Positions 1 to 11,880 of a DNA stretch of 64,000 nucleotides are shown piece by piece. The DNA is taken from the NCBI GenBank assembly GCA_020466095.1, contig CM035807.1, positions 37,850,135 through 37,914,134 on the forward strand, written 5' to 3'. The notes beneath the pieces were generated by a model. It was not told the origin of the DNA. It was given only the letters and a program-made list of their open reading frames with translations, and ran no database searches. The position numbers and the translations under genes were made by a program. Origin of the DNA: Chlorops oryzae. Its lineage: Eukaryota > Arthropoda > Insecta > Diptera > Chloropidae. Positions within the stretch are counted from its first letter, which is position 1. The number at the start of each line of letters is the position of its first letter.

Positions 1-131
1 CGCGGGTGCAACCAGTCTTTTTTTTTGCCGGTTTTGCAGAGCAATTGTACGAGGACACACAATACATCGCAAAAATATATTTTTAAAACAGAAATTTGGA
101 CAGTAGGAGTTTCAGGACATGCTCATCGTCA

Positions 132-588
132 TTACTTTGAAGCTTGAAAAGACGTTGATGGAGTTTCGTCATTTATAAATTCAGTATCTGAATCACTGTT
201 AAAATCGAAGACGCTCCATCTCTTTTTAAGGGGTAATAAAGATTTGCTCTTATCCGAAACTGAAGGCACAGATATATCAGCATGAGGAGTTTATTTTCGT
301 ATTTTGATATTTGAAAGAGGCTCCAAGTCGTCATCGCTCCAATCACTTTCTGTATTAGCGGTGCTTTTTGGCGACTTCAAAACCAATTAGCATTTAAAAT
401 GAGACCGTGAGGTGCGTGCCACAGAAATGCTATGAGCCTCTTCAAATTGGAAGAAATTTTTTGATTGAATGCTTAGTATATGTTTCAGCCCTCCCATTGT
501 TTATCCAACATGGCTATCTTTTCATTAATTTCTATTTTTCCCACATATTTAAAGAAGATGTTCTTAGAGTGACTGCGAGCTAAATCAT
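132..588 (-). pseudogene. Decayed coding-like fragment, unknown protein
   Basis: Read on the minus strand, about 450 down to 132 gives an acidic, serine-rich translation in one frame. It includes WSDDDLEP and FNSDSDTEF and is interrupted by only a few stops. A second coding-like piece in the 488-588 interval (ending MLDKQWEG) lies just upstream. The composition looks like real protein, perhaps the acidic N-terminal part of a transposase or a retro-copied nuclear protein, but I do not recognise the family. Stops and a frame change argue for a pseudogene; splicing between pieces is not excluded. Confidence 0.3.
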
Positions 589-599
589 AAAATTCTAGG

Positions 600-1239
600 A
601 CACTGTTGACGATGGCTTTCAGCATATATTATTAGTCAAGGCATATCAAAATAACAAAATATGTACACTCCAAAAAATTTTGGAGTAAAAAGTAAGCCAA
701 AATGGCTTCTATATAAATCCACACGAAATTAGTTTAAAATGTAAACCATCGCCAATTATAAAAATTTTAACGATGAATGTTATAAAATGTAGATGATATA
801 ATATTATAAAAGTGATTTATACCATCTGCCGCGTAAATTGATAACAAAAATAGTTTACACAGGTTTTACATCTTGATAGTTTATATAATTTTAATAATGT
901 TGAAAATAGTGTGAAATTGTTTTACACCAACAAGGTGTCACATTTATGCGAACATCAGTTTAAATGGGTTTTATAGGGCTGAAGTGTTATTTTAAAACTT
1001 TTATTCAGATAAATATTAAAGAAATGAAAAATGAAATACTGTGCAATTTGTTTTCAATCTAAGAAGATTTATTTTAATTAATGTTGTCATTTAAGTATAT
1101 GTAGATATCATTTTTATAAATAAATATTTATAAGGTTTTTGTTAGTATAATCATCTTATTGTTTATTTGAGATGTAATAAGCTCATATGATTTGAAATTT
1201 TTAAAGTTTGCGAAACTTAAAACACACTTTTTGTTTGTT
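600..1239. other. AT-rich gene-free stretch
   Basis: No gene is seen. Between about 665 and 965 the sequence repeats short blocks of the type TAGTTTAAAA/TTTTACA, which recur at 2410-2550. This could be an old degenerate repeat. Confidence 0.4.
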
Positions 1240-1966
1240 TTAATAAATCAAAAATGAAAATCAAAGTTTTGCGAATTTCGCGAATGGTGGTCATGGTTAA
1301 ATTTTAACCGTTAGAGGACATTTTTTTTAGCTGCGAAATACTCAATTCAAAATAGTGAAAACCAAATTTTCGCGAATTTCGCGAATGGTGGTCATGGCCA
1401 AATTTTAACCTTTAGTGACGACTTTATTTGGCGGCAAAATACAATCAGAAGAAATAATTTTTGTATACAGATTGAGATTAAGAGAAAGAGTGTTTTTTTC
1501 TAATGTGTAGGATGATGACCATTAACATAGCGATGTCGCAATTTTTTTTTCAGCGAAAGCTTAAGTTACATAGTAGCTATACACACACCAAATTTCAATA
1601 AGCTGGGATGTAAGTAAAAAAGTTATTCACGAAAACATTAAGAATCGTGATTTTTGAAACTTCTGAACCACTTCCCACGACCAAGAAGGGACTAAGAAAA
1701 AAATTTGTATGCAGTTTTTCGGACATTTACCTGGTTTCAAGTCCATGCCAAATTTCAATATATATCTTTCATGGCTTAGGAGTAAATTACGAAAAACTAA
1801 AGTGTGACCGACAGACAGACAGACAGACAGAAGCATGGCTAGATCGATTCCTCTTGTCACCCTGATCAAGAATAGTAAATTTATGTCTATATCTATCGCG
1901 ACTCCTTTGGTATGTTACATATCCGTGCCAAACTTAATATACCCTTTCCTTCGGAAAAGGTATAAA
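1240..1966 (-). mobile_element. DINE-1/Helentron-like element, family 2, 3'-truncated
   Basis: This is an inverted relative of the full copy at 28360-29341. The 5' end on the minus strand has the palindromic TATACC...GGTATA start (plus-strand 1940-1966), then TTGATCAGGGTGACAAGAGG-type sequence, then a (GTCT)n tract (plus-strand CAGA repeats at 1809-1830). It also shares the later block with repeated 'GCGAATTTCGCGAA' motifs. The 3' hairpin end is missing. The GTCT/GTCY microsatellite after a palindromic TATACC start is typical of insect DINE-1 (HINE, non-autonomous Helentron) elements. Confidence 0.7.
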
Positions 1967-2555
1967 AATCGTCTTCATCAATTCTTATGTCGTTAACGTT
2001 GACAAAGAAATCGAATTCTTCTAGGGGAATTCCGCTATTTTCTAGAACTGAAAAAAAAAAACTGATCATGTAAACATATTTTGTGAAGTCCATTTTGATC
2101 AAACCACCTGATAGTAGGTACAAAGTCCATGTACGATAAACCACAATCATCACTTGAAAAAATTTTAATTTCTACACACTTCGATTAAATGTCGTCATAT
2201 TTGACTGGAATTACTATTTCCAAATCCGTATTCATGATGAATAATTTCATATTCAATTCATTTTGGCACTCGTGAATTCAATGCAATGCCTTAAATTTAG
2301 CAAGCTGCAATTGTTTCAATCAACTTTACAAAGAAAAGTGAAAGAGAGGAGAGGCAAAAGTGCAAACCAAACGTTTTTTTTGTTTTATTTGCGTTGCGAG
2401 AGCAGATGGTTGCTATAGTTTTAAACCAAAAATAGTTTAAACTCTATACAATTTTGGTGTAAAATAAATTCATATCTTTAATTAGTTTAAAATATACGTT
2501 TCTTAGTTTAAAAATTTCGGTTTATAACAAAAAAAGCTTAAAAGAAAATATTTTC

Positions 2556-4380
2556 GGCAATTCCATTTGTTGGTAGTTACACTTTTTATACCCGACACAA
2601 TCTGTGTCGAGGGTATATTGCGTTTGTGTGGTTGTGTGAACACCCAAAGCAGTCGAGATAGACTATACAAAAGTATACAGAAATGACAGCGTCACCAGAG
2701 ATTCGATTTAGACAGTCCGTCTGTCGTCGGTCTGTCCGTCCGTCTGTCCGCCTGTCTGTAACAGTTACTTATCGAAGGAGTTGAGCATTGACTTAAATTG
2801 AAATTGATATAATATTAATATAACTTAAAGACAGAAATAAAAAAAATTGTGGCATATTTTCCGGCGTAAAAAAAGTCTCTCATTTTTTCTAAAAACCCAA
2901 TTAAAATATGAACCATTCATCGGATTTTTTTTTCTTGGTCTTGAAATGCTCCTAGAAATCCACTCTTTTACGTAAGATAGCCTGAACTTAAATACCGGAC
3001 CTTTTTCGAAAATTATATGGGTTTGAAATCAAGTTTTTGTACAAAATTGTTAAAAATTTCATAAAATTCTCGCCTTTATCGACCTATAGCGCCTAAACTG
3101 TTCAACCGATTTCATCCATTGTATGAAGAATATGTTGTATTTTTACTCTTCTTTCATATAAATTAAAGTTTTTTTGAAACGGTCGAACGATAATGGGGGC
3201 TACGACTAAAAAATATTACAAAAACGCAAAACCTTTCTTAGCGGATATTTAAAAAACGCGAGCTAACTTTCAAATTTTACGCATATATTGAGATTCAGCG
3301 AAACAAATACTACAAAAAAAAATTGGTTTCAAGTAAAGGCACGCAAAAAGTTCGATTTTGTTGTGCAGTGTAATAAGAAAAAGATAGTTGCACTTGTCAC
3401 GCCCACAGTTTTGGAATGTTATAAGACACTTTGAAAAGCTGTATTTTGAAAACTACTTGATATATCCAAAAACGTTTTTGGATGGTTTTGCGATCAAAGA
3501 CTTCTATCCACCAAATATAAAAAATCAGTGTGTGATTGGATTCCCGGGAATTCTTTCCCCGGGAAATTGAAATAAATACTCGGGAATTTAAATATGTTCG
3601 AAATTTTTTAATTCGAAAATTTTATCGTATAGCCGCTCTTTTGTTTTTGACAATGTCATTTCTTTCAAAATTGCCTCACATTCTTCAAAATATTGGAGGA
3701 ACGAAATTCCCTTTCCCCAAAATTTGGGGAAGCGAATCCAATCATATGCCCGAATAAAAACATTACATACTAATTTTCAAGTTCATAGATTTAGCACATT
3801 TGAAACTGCGACCGGTACCTTGTCAGGCTAACAATCAAGAAAGCGTTGGTACGTTACAGCTTTTTAATGCAATTTAAAATTAAAAATAACCCACAAATTT
3901 AATTTTTTTAACGGTATTCTTTGAACAATTTCGATTTACTTAGAGGACAAATTTAAAGAGCATTTATTTCATCGACATGCTTTTCTTTGACACTAACTTT
4001 GTTGCATTTAGCGTTGGTATTTACACAAACTTTGCGGCCAAATGCAACACTGTCTGCGTCGCTTTAAATTATACTTTTCGTACTTTTGCCAGCTTAATCT
4101 AAAGCTCTTGATTGTTAACCATAATTGGGCTTAGTTATATATCGAAAAAATAATACATGTTTTATTTGCTGACCTTGGAAAAATTTTCGACGTTTGAAAT
4201 TTTTTTCGAATAATTTAAGCTTTTCAAAAAACACGCGTGTCCACTTGCGAAAAAAGGATGCACTATATGCATTTGACAGCAACGTATAGATTACATATCT
4301 GTTCAACTATTATCGATATTTTTTTCCAGCTTTAATCGAAAAAAAATTTTTTTCTTCTCATCGATTTTTGTGGAATTGCC
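2556..4380 (+). mobile_element. TIR element (GGCAATTCCA ends), copy A
   Basis: The left end GGCAATTCCATTTGTTGGTA and the right end TGTGGAATTGCC are inverted repeats. The right 900 bp (3481-4370) is closely similar, in the same orientation, to 32040-32945 in copy B. The left part is interrupted by a DINE-1-like 5' end at 2586. I see no matching target duplication here, unlike copy B. There is no coding capacity, so this is a non-autonomous DNA element. Confidence 0.6.
2584..2790 (+). mobile_element. DINE-1/Helentron-like family 1, 5' part
   Basis: The TATACCCGACAC...GTGTCGAGGGTATA palindromic start, the GTTGTGTG block and a degenerate GTCC/GTCT tract (2709-2760) match the other family 1 copies up to 'ATCGAAGGAGTTGAGC'. 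After that similarity is lost. It interrupts the left arm of the TIR element starting at 2556. Confidence 0.7.
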
Positions 4381-5678
4381 CATTATCGGAAATCGTGTAT
4401 TGCGGAATCGCCCAAATGTTTATAAAGCATTTTGAATCTTGCTAATGTTCAATTTGTTAAAGCTGACATCGCTAAGTAGAGTTCATTTACCGATTTTCAA
4501 TCAGTACAATGAGCCGAAAATCAGTACTGTACTGATAAAATCAGTACGTATCAGCAGGCAAAAAGTGAGGTATTCAAAAAAGCTTTGGTTTTGCGTTTTG
4601 CTTTGGCTTTTACATTTTAGTTCAATCCTGAAAATAAGCTAATTTTTGATAGAAAACCAAGATGACATTTTCAGAAACTCGAAGTTTAGCATCTTAATAA
4701 TAATTAGGCGAAGAACCGTTAGAAACAAGAAGTTTTTCATCTGATTTGCCCTTTTTAGCTCATGTTGTGTCGTAAAAATCAAGTTTTTACGCAACAACAC
4801 GAACGATTGAGAATTTTTCTTCAAATGTTTAGCTGATTTCCTTTTCAATAAATTTCAGAAGAAATTCAAGATAAAAATAAAATGATTTTCTAGTAAATAT
4901 TTCTCCTAGTTTTTGGATGATGTTTTTTGCGTTGTGCAAGTTTATTTTTTGCACAAAACATTAACAGTAAAATCTTTACCGAAATGGAAAACGAATAAAA
5001 TGTTACCACGCGCTTATGCTGAAGATTAATGTCTTAAGTGGCTGATTTTGCAAAATTATGCGACAAGCCTGACGTAGCTATATTGCAGGAGAACTTCAGT
5101 CAATGCCAATCATTTTGACCGACTAAAATTGACCCATCATAGTATCAGAAGTCTATTACAGGACTGCCTCCACTGGATGTCATTTTCGAGGATATCCAAT
5201 TTTTAAAACGCTTAACAACAGCTGAAATTATGGATATCATTTCTGTTCAGAATGGCTGTGACGGATGTGAGCTCTTGGACCATTTTGGTTGGATTTCGAT
5301 TTTGCACAGATGAAAAACGAGAGCTCGTTTTGAAATCTAATTGGGGTATTGACTATAGCGTAGGTCCCTCCTCGTAGTCTTTCTAGTCCTCTCGAAATTT
5401 TTAATACCAAAACTGAGTTAAAACCCTTCTTCAACAAAGCAAACTTGTGAATTGTTTGGCGTCGTCCCGTTTAATTCCTCTTCATGTACCAAAGTAAGGA
5501 ATTGATAAACAAAACGGAAAAAATTATTCCTAAACAGATAGACAAATTATCTGAAAACGTTATTCGTATTAGGGTTTAACGTTTCGAAGACAATATAGGT
5601 TGTCAAAATAAGTTGAAATTTAGTAAGAAGGTTTGTTGGGCCTAAAGAGCCTGAGTTAAAATGGGCTTGATGCGTTTA
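4381..5678. other. Gene-free stretch
   Basis: AT-rich sequence with no recognisable gene or repeat. Short open frames here lack any family resemblance. Confidence 0.4.
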
Positions 5679-5943
5679 GGGGTCGTCCATATATTACGTC
5701 ATCATACAGGGGGGTGGAGGGGGTCACGCGAATGATGACGCTTGATGATGAGGGGGAGGGGGGTCAATCCGCAATGATCACCTCATCATCTCTATCTTAT
5801 AAGAAAACACTATTAAACTATATGTATGTATCAAAGATGATGTAAACAAGGGGGGGGGGGTTCTGGACGATGACGATTGTGATAAGGGGAGGAGGGGGTC
5901 TAAAATGGTCAAAATCATGCTGACGTAATATATGGACGGCCCC
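5679..5943. mobile_element. PIF/Harbinger-like MITE (TTA target duplication)
   Basis: The terminal inverted repeats GGGGTCGTCCATATATTACG and its reverse complement (GGGGCCGTCCATATATTACG) end at 5943. TTA is duplicated on both sides (5676-5678 and 5944-5946). The 265-bp length, TIRs and 3-bp TWA duplication fit PIF/Harbinger MITEs. The interior is G-rich and non-coding. Confidence 0.75.
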
Positions 5944-6021
5944 TTACTGCCACGCGTCAAATTATATAAATAAGTAGGGGAGAAGTGGGATGAAAGAGCC
6001 ACTTGCATTTATTCATCATAT

Positions 6022-6268
6022 CGCACACCCTCTTCTAAAGTGACACAGCTCAAAAATCGTCAATTTCGAGTTAACATATGGAACATGTTCATAGTTCACC
6101 TCTCTAGCTGCACGAAAAATTCTATTCCGTTTTGGTTATTATAAAAAGCCGAAATATCCCGCCAATGCCTTTCTTCTTGCTTTGATTGGCACTGCGAAGC
6201 ATTTTGTTTTTTGCGTTTTCTGAAAAATTAGAAATTTTGAGTTGTGTCACCTTAAAAGAGGGTGTGCG
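6022..6268. mobile_element. Short TIR element (MITE)
   Basis: Inverted ends CGCACACCCTCTTCTAAAG... and ...TTAAAAGAGGGTGTGCG are each flanked by ATAT (6018-6021, 6269-6272). The element is 247 bp and non-coding. The family is not assigned. Confidence 0.65.
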
Positions 6269-6359
6269 ATATAAGCAACGCATTTTGCCGGCCATTAACA
6301 CTTTTAGTAGTAACACTGATATCCCGTGATTCTCAAGTTTGCCCTCTCTCACTCTGACC

Positions 6360-6450
6360 CGCCCTCTCTCTCTCTCTCTCTCTTTCTCTCTCTTCTCTCT
6401 CTCTCTCTCTCTCCTCTCTCTCTATGTCTCTCTCTCTCTCTTTCTATCTC
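6360..6450. repeat. (CT)n microsatellite
   Basis: About 90 bp of almost pure CT dinucleotides with a few interruptions. The open frames across it on both strands are low-complexity artefacts. Confidence 0.9.
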
Positions 6451-7105
6451 CCTTGATCTGCCTCCTTCCATTCCTTCTTCAGCACGATACCGATTTTGTA
6501 ATCCTTGACCTTGATGAAAATTTTTACCCAAGAGAAATCAAGGGAGACTTTTACCAATGCACTCATAACAGCATTCCTGCCAATTTTTTCTTCTTTTAAG
6601 GCTTCTTTTTGCCAGATTTAACTGAAGTAGATTTAGTATTGAACTGTTTCAGGTTAGGTGGTTTGTTTTCTAATCACCTACTCTTAGTGGTAAATAATTG
6701 ATTTCTTCGCCATCGTTCGATAATTTGGCGAGATTTAATACTTTTCGAGTCATTGTTGATCGTGCGCGATGAAATTTTTGCGCGATAGGCCGACCGTTAA
6801 TTTTATTATATATATTTGAAATATGCACCTTTTTATTTCATTAAATCACTCAAAAGCACTGTAACTGGAAGATTTAAGAAAAGTCAACAATTTCCACGGA
6901 CGAAAAATGAAAAATATTTTTTTTAAATGCCATCATAGCAACACAAAAGTTTTTAAGGATCGTGATATCAATTTTTTTTAGTATATTGATTTGTGAAGAG
7001 AAAATAGTTTCGGTTTTCATTTAGATTTTTTAATTAATTTGTATTTCAAAATTTTTCAAAGACCAAATTATAAAGTTTTATAAAATTGCTCTTGCTTGCG
7101 CAGAC

Positions 7106-8044
7106 ATGAAGTTGGGAAGGATTCTTAACGGTATTGTGCAAGATGTCCGCCGGACGAATTCCCTTTTTTGGCAAGAGCCAAGATCTCGCATAATAATAGT
7201 CAGGAAAATGTCTGATGGCTCTAAATATATTTTAAAGAGAACTAATAAAGCAATCACCTCGAAGTTGGCTCTCTCTGGAGTCCGTCGGCATAGAACTAAC
7301 CGGCTTTTAGGTGCTGTCGATTTTCCTTCTATGCTAAAAAGAGGTCTTTGTGCAATGGTAAATCTCCCAGAATCGTGCTTAAAAGGAACTCTTTTTTTGA
7401 AACGAATCCCAAATGTTCAACAAGTTCGCTTTAAAAGACGAGATTGCGCAGAATGGTGTGGAGAAGAACCTTGCGATCTTCCGCGTAAAGAAACTTACCA
7501 GAAACCATCAATATGGCTAAGTCCCCCATGTTACAATAAACTGACATGCGTAAGTTTAACTTTACATAAGCACAGTTCGCCATAATGAATGCTCTCTCCA
7601 CAGCCCGAAGTAGAGCGATACGATATTATTCATGTTCCCGGGTCGAATAAGGAGACTCGCGAGTACCAGCAGACATGGGTTGAATGTCCACCACGTATAG
7701 TTCCAAAAGTTGTTTGTAACTTTGAGGAAAAGTTGCCGCCGCTATGTAGGCGCCCCAGAAAGGTTAGGCCAGCGACGGCAGATTATTGTCAAACGCACAA
7801 TGAGTGCAAAATTAAGAATCCCGCTTGCATTAAAGTCGGACCATTGCCATGCTGTAAATTGGTTCGAGACCCTCCAACATGTAAAATATACCCTACTCCG
7901 TCGTGCTGTCATAAGCGCTGCACCCCGTTTCCATCGTTTTCCGAGTGTTGCCGCCCGGAGTCTAATAAACAGCGACCAGTTGAATGTCTCTGCTTGGCTC
8001 CTAAAACAATGTGCGAATTGAACGAATTTCGTAGAAAATATTAA
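7106..8044 (+). CDS. Cysteine-rich protein, DUF1431-like, two exons
   Basis: Exon 1 is 7106-7549 (148 codons, ending Leu-Thr-Cys). A 54-nt intron follows at 7550-7603 with donor GTAAGT and acceptor CTCTCTCCACAG. Exon 2 is 7604-8044. The join is phase 0 and gives a 294-residue protein. The exon 2 part holds 17 cysteines in 146 residues, several paired (CC), in a basic, proline-rich context, with blocks such as TWVECPP, PLPCCKLVRDPP, PSFSECCRP and VECLCL. This pattern resembles what I recall of the DUF1431 family of Drosophila cysteine-rich, often testis-expressed proteins; that assignment is from memory and uncertain. Exon 1 is basic and has seven cysteines. The ATG lies just after a TTGCTTGCGCAG sequence, so a 5' untranslated intron is possible. 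No signal peptide or membrane segment is evident. Intact reading frames and a clean short intron suggest a live gene. Confidence 0.75.
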
Positions 8045-9235
8045 GAAAAACAATATAGCGTAGTCTGCCTCATGAAAATAAGTCACAATTTGAAGTTCCG
8101 AGGTGGTACTTCGTAGAGATGACCGATCCTCAAATAACTAGTAAAAAGCCATAATTTTGTGGTAGTTCAAAAAATTTCTGTAACACAAGCTTATTTGGCT
8201 AGCACGGTCTATCATAAATGTACTTTAAATGTAAGATAAAATTATTAACCGAATTTAAATAAGTAGTTTTGCAAGCCTGGCAAATTTCAATCGTTATTAA
8301 ATAACGCTAAAATTTTTCTAGCTTAAAGTAAAATTTCCTAAGACTTACATAAAGGCTGGACCAATGGCCGTTGTCGCAAGCTAAAATTTAAAATTAACTT
8401 CAATTTCACATAACGGTTTTGGAGGAAGTTGAAGTAAAAACAAAAAATCTATATTCAGCGGGCCTCAGTTGATCGTCTTTGTTCCAGAAATCAGTTTCAA
8501 TAAGATCTTATTCGAGGGCTGTTATGGAAACCGACCAAACTGTACCTGAATTAGTTGTGAAAGTCAACAATTCATAATTATTTTGGTGGCTATATAGAAT
8601 ACAGAACTTATAGAATTTTGAAATGTTAATTCATTTTCGAGATCAGGTTTGCATTGTTTTTAGGATTACAGAAACAGATTTATTGATGATTTATTAGGTC
8701 TGATTTAAACCGTAGCGAGCTACTTTAAGTTACTGAATTGGTCAGCAATTTGTGTGAGTGAAGCTTATTTTCCTCTTACTATGGGTTTTTAGTGAGAAAT
8801 AACTTTAAAATAAATACTTATTTGAATATATTTTGCCGAATCTGTTTGGGTATTGAATTGTTCTTTAGACTAAAGTGGAACGCAATAAAAATGCGACTCA
8901 GGCTTATCTCATTAAGTGAGGTTAAAATGCGAAACCCGGGCATGAGCCAAGGGCTTACTTAGCGGGACAAACCGCTTGTGGACTTGCTTGATTAACCAAA
9001 TTAATCCATCTGGATAATGTCCATAAAATCTTTGGCATATCGTCGTCGGGGGATTTATGTGCAACATACGCCATTTGGGCGATTTTGAATTAAGAGTGTC
9101 TTCCCAAATTCTCGATGCCAAAATTTAAAAATCTGCATTGAATTTTTTGCTATATCTTTTGAGATAACTCGTGTCCATTTTGTTCTATATCCCTTGAACA
9201 ACAATTTTCTGATGATCTTTTGCCCTATACGCCAT
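8045..9235. other. Gene-free stretch
   Basis: No gene or clear repeat is recognised between the cysteine-rich gene and the hAT remnant. Confidence 0.4.
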
Positions 9236-9535
9236 TCAATGGCGTGTAGAGCAAATTTTCAGTATAATTGATTTTAAGGTGTCGATTTTAAGATTGGACG
9301 ACTCAGATATCCAAACATTTATGATTAAAGAAAAAATGCGTTCAACTGGTGCGCTGGTTCCAGGCAAGCAAAGAATGAATTGAATGAGAACCAAAAAATC
9401 CAAATAGGGCATATGCGCAGCATCCATGTGCTTGAAAATTTCAACCCATCTACTTTCCATTTCAACTTTCTCTTGGTTCCACTCCAAGATTTTATCCGGT
9501 TACAATACGACTTCACGTCAGTACGCAACATAGGT
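9236..9535 (-). pseudogene. hAT transposase C-terminal remnant
   Basis: The minus-strand translation contains CLPGTSAPVERIFSLI followed by LKIDTLKSII. This is the conserved C-terminal dimerisation region of hAT-superfamily transposases (PGTSAPVERxFS motif). The upstream part (ESRWVEIFKHM) is in frame only to about 9487; another frame extends to 9531, so the reading frame is broken. The catalytic domain is absent. It is a dead fragment. Confidence 0.75.
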
Positions 9536-9823
9536 TGACCAAGGTGAACGAAAGGTACAGGAAAAAAAATTATGTAGCCCGCCTACCATACTAACTACCA
9601 CGCCCACAAAAAAAGATTTTTCGTAATTTCCGAAGTAAAAGGCGTAGAAGCTTTAAATTCGTAACATAGGTTCACCAAGGCGAATGAAAGGTGTAGGAAA
9701 ATAATTTATGTGGCCCGCCCACAGCCACGCCCACAAATAGAGAAGCAAAACATAGTGCGCTCATAATGTCGGGACGCTGGGTGTTTCAAAGTCGGGCTTG
9801 ACCGACTTTAGCTTTCTTACTTG
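9530..9823 (+). mobile_element. DINE-1/Helentron-like family 3, 3' part
   Basis: It ends in a perfect hairpin AAAGTCGG-gcttga-CCGACTTT (about 9788-9810) followed by a CTTACTTG terminus at 9823. This is the same terminal plan as families 1 and 2 (hairpin, then ...TTACTTG). It carries two imperfect copies of a block starting AACATAGGTT.ACCAAGG (about 9526 and 9662) and 'CACGCCCAC' motifs shared with family 1. No 5' terminus was found. Confidence 0.5.
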
Positions 9824-9836
9824 ATTTCCTCTGGTA

Positions 9837-10245
9837 ACAGGTTGGCTGATAAGTCCCCGGTCTAACAAAGAAAAACACATTTTTTTGTAAAAATTCGTTT
9901 TTATTATTCAACATAGTTCCCTTCAAGAGCGATACAACGATTATAACGACCTTCCAATTTTTTGATACCATTTTGGTAGTACTCCTTCGGTTTTGCCTCA
10001 AAATAGGCCTCAGTTTCGGCGATCACCTCTTCATTGCAGCCAAATTTTTTCCCTGCGAGCATCCTTTTGAGGTCTGAGAACAAGAAAAAGTCGCTGGGGG
10101 CCAGATCTGGCGAATACGGTGGGTGGGGAAGCAATTCGAAGCCTAATTCATGAATTTTTGCCATCGTTCTCAATGACTTGTGGCACGGTGCGTTGTCTTG
10201 GTTGACCAAAGCGAGGTTAATGTGCTTCAACGTTTGAGTGAAAAG
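9837..10245 (-). pseudogene. Truncated himar-type mariner transposase
   Basis: The terminal inverted repeat ACAGGTTGGCTGATAAGTCC begins at 9837 next to a TA dinucleotide. Minus-strand frame 10230-9904 encodes about the last 108 residues of a mariner transposase, with QDNAPCHKS, the YSPDLAPSDFF block of the D,D34D catalytic core, and the C-terminal LEGRYNRCIALEGNYVE. TIR and protein are those of the irritans (Himar1-like) subfamily, whose full transposase is about 350 residues. The N-terminal DNA-binding part, the first catalytic Asp and the other TIR are missing. The retained part has no stops, suggesting a fairly recent truncated insertion. Confidence 0.9.
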
Positions 10246-10249
10246 GCAG

Positions 10250-11880
10250 TACTTAAGAAGGCTGCGCTTTCATTACAACAGAAAATAATTACCGATTTTT
10301 GCAAGAAATAAGTACAAAAATGAAGTTGATGTATAAAACAAAAAAGAAAGCAGGACTGAGAATTCTAATACAGAAAAGTCTGTTCAAGCATTTTTTTAAG
10401 CTTACGGAAGAATTTTTTGTTTTTGGTTTTAAGTTTTTGTTAAGAGGATGGTATAGTTTTAAGGTCAAAAAAGGCATGTTTTCATGAATTTTTTGTGGTA
10501 ACATAAATAATGTTGATCTATTTATTTCATATACATCTTATAGCTTCACATCTAAAGTATCTTTGAAATAACAAATTGAAATTATTGAAAAATATATCGG
10601 TGGCAGCAGTTCTCCGGAGGCGCCTCGAAAAAAGTTGGGTTGCGGTGGACACGATACAGGGTTAACGGATCATCTGAGCAAAAAAGGCAGGTTTTGGAAA
10701 TGAAATTGATGTCCCGAGGTAACATCGTGGCCCTCTTTTCTAATTTTTTTCTTTGGTACTGTTTTGAAGTAAAATATGCGATTTTCGCTTAAAAATTGAG
10801 GTTAGTTCATTTTATTTTACATTGGATAAAAATAAAAAGCGATGTTACCTGCGTATTTATGAGTAGAAAAAAAAAAAAAAAATTTTACCGACTTCAAAAA
10901 AGTCATTTCCAACAAAACCGATTTAAAGGTTTTCTCCCCGAACAAATGCAGGTGGCCCATTCGTTTTGACACGCTGTTTCTTCGTATCCACTAGAATGAA
11001 ATTTTTACACAATACTTCTAAAATGTTGTACCTTCAGAAAAAAAATTAAATAAAAAATCTACCCAAAATTTTTTTAAACTAAACCGTCCGCTTAAGTTTT
11101 TGTTAAAAATTAAAAGAAGGATAAAACTTCGATTTGAAAATCGCTTCAGTGACGGCACTGTAGAAATTTTCATTTAATTTTTTTAATTCGCTAACGTGAA
11201 CACCCTTGGTTTTAATTAGTTCACGTTACCGCGACTGCACTGTATAATTGTTTCATATAAACCTACTCATATGAAAACTATTAACAAAAGAGCTTTGCTT
11301 TAAAAAAACACTGTTGTCTAACAACTTTGTTGAAAAAAAATTTAGGGAGGAAAATGGGTCCTTTTTCTTTCTTTTATCAATTGATAAATTATTTGAAATG
11401 TTACTTGGTTTGTGAGGAAACTTGTCCCGAAAAAGGTTATACCCAAAATTGACTAACTCGAATTTTTCTCAAATACTCAGGGCGCCATAAAAATTTGGAT
11501 ATTATTGCTTGAATCAGGTTGCAGTTGTCTATTTAAACGTACCATCTTGGCTTATGTGGCATGACTTTTCGCCAAAAATGTCGCCCAATGTTATTATTAT
11601 TACTAGCAAGAAAGGCCGGAATCAAAATGAAGTGATTTCAATGATTTTTTAATTCACGAAATGGAGCTACAAAATTGTTCTAAATTAATAGTTATTGATG
11701 AATTAAAATTATTTGGCATTATACATATATTAAATCTAAGAGCTATGCTTAAGTAATAAAAATCTAAAACTGAGCTTTGTGACTTTAAACAAACGCACAC
11801 TGAGTCGAATTATGTATGTATATATCGCAGAGGGCTATCTCCTTGGCGAATGTGTTTCCACAGAATGATTATTGTGTGTA
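10250..11880. other. Gene-free stretch downstream of zen
   Basis: AT-rich, no recognisable gene. It includes the 3' flank of zen; no clear AATAAA signal on the minus strand was located close to the stop codon. Confidence 0.4.

Noticed and set aside
6326..6599. Three overlapping open frames rich in Ser/Leu or Arg/Glu
   Set aside because: They translate a CT microsatellite on both strands; low complexity only.
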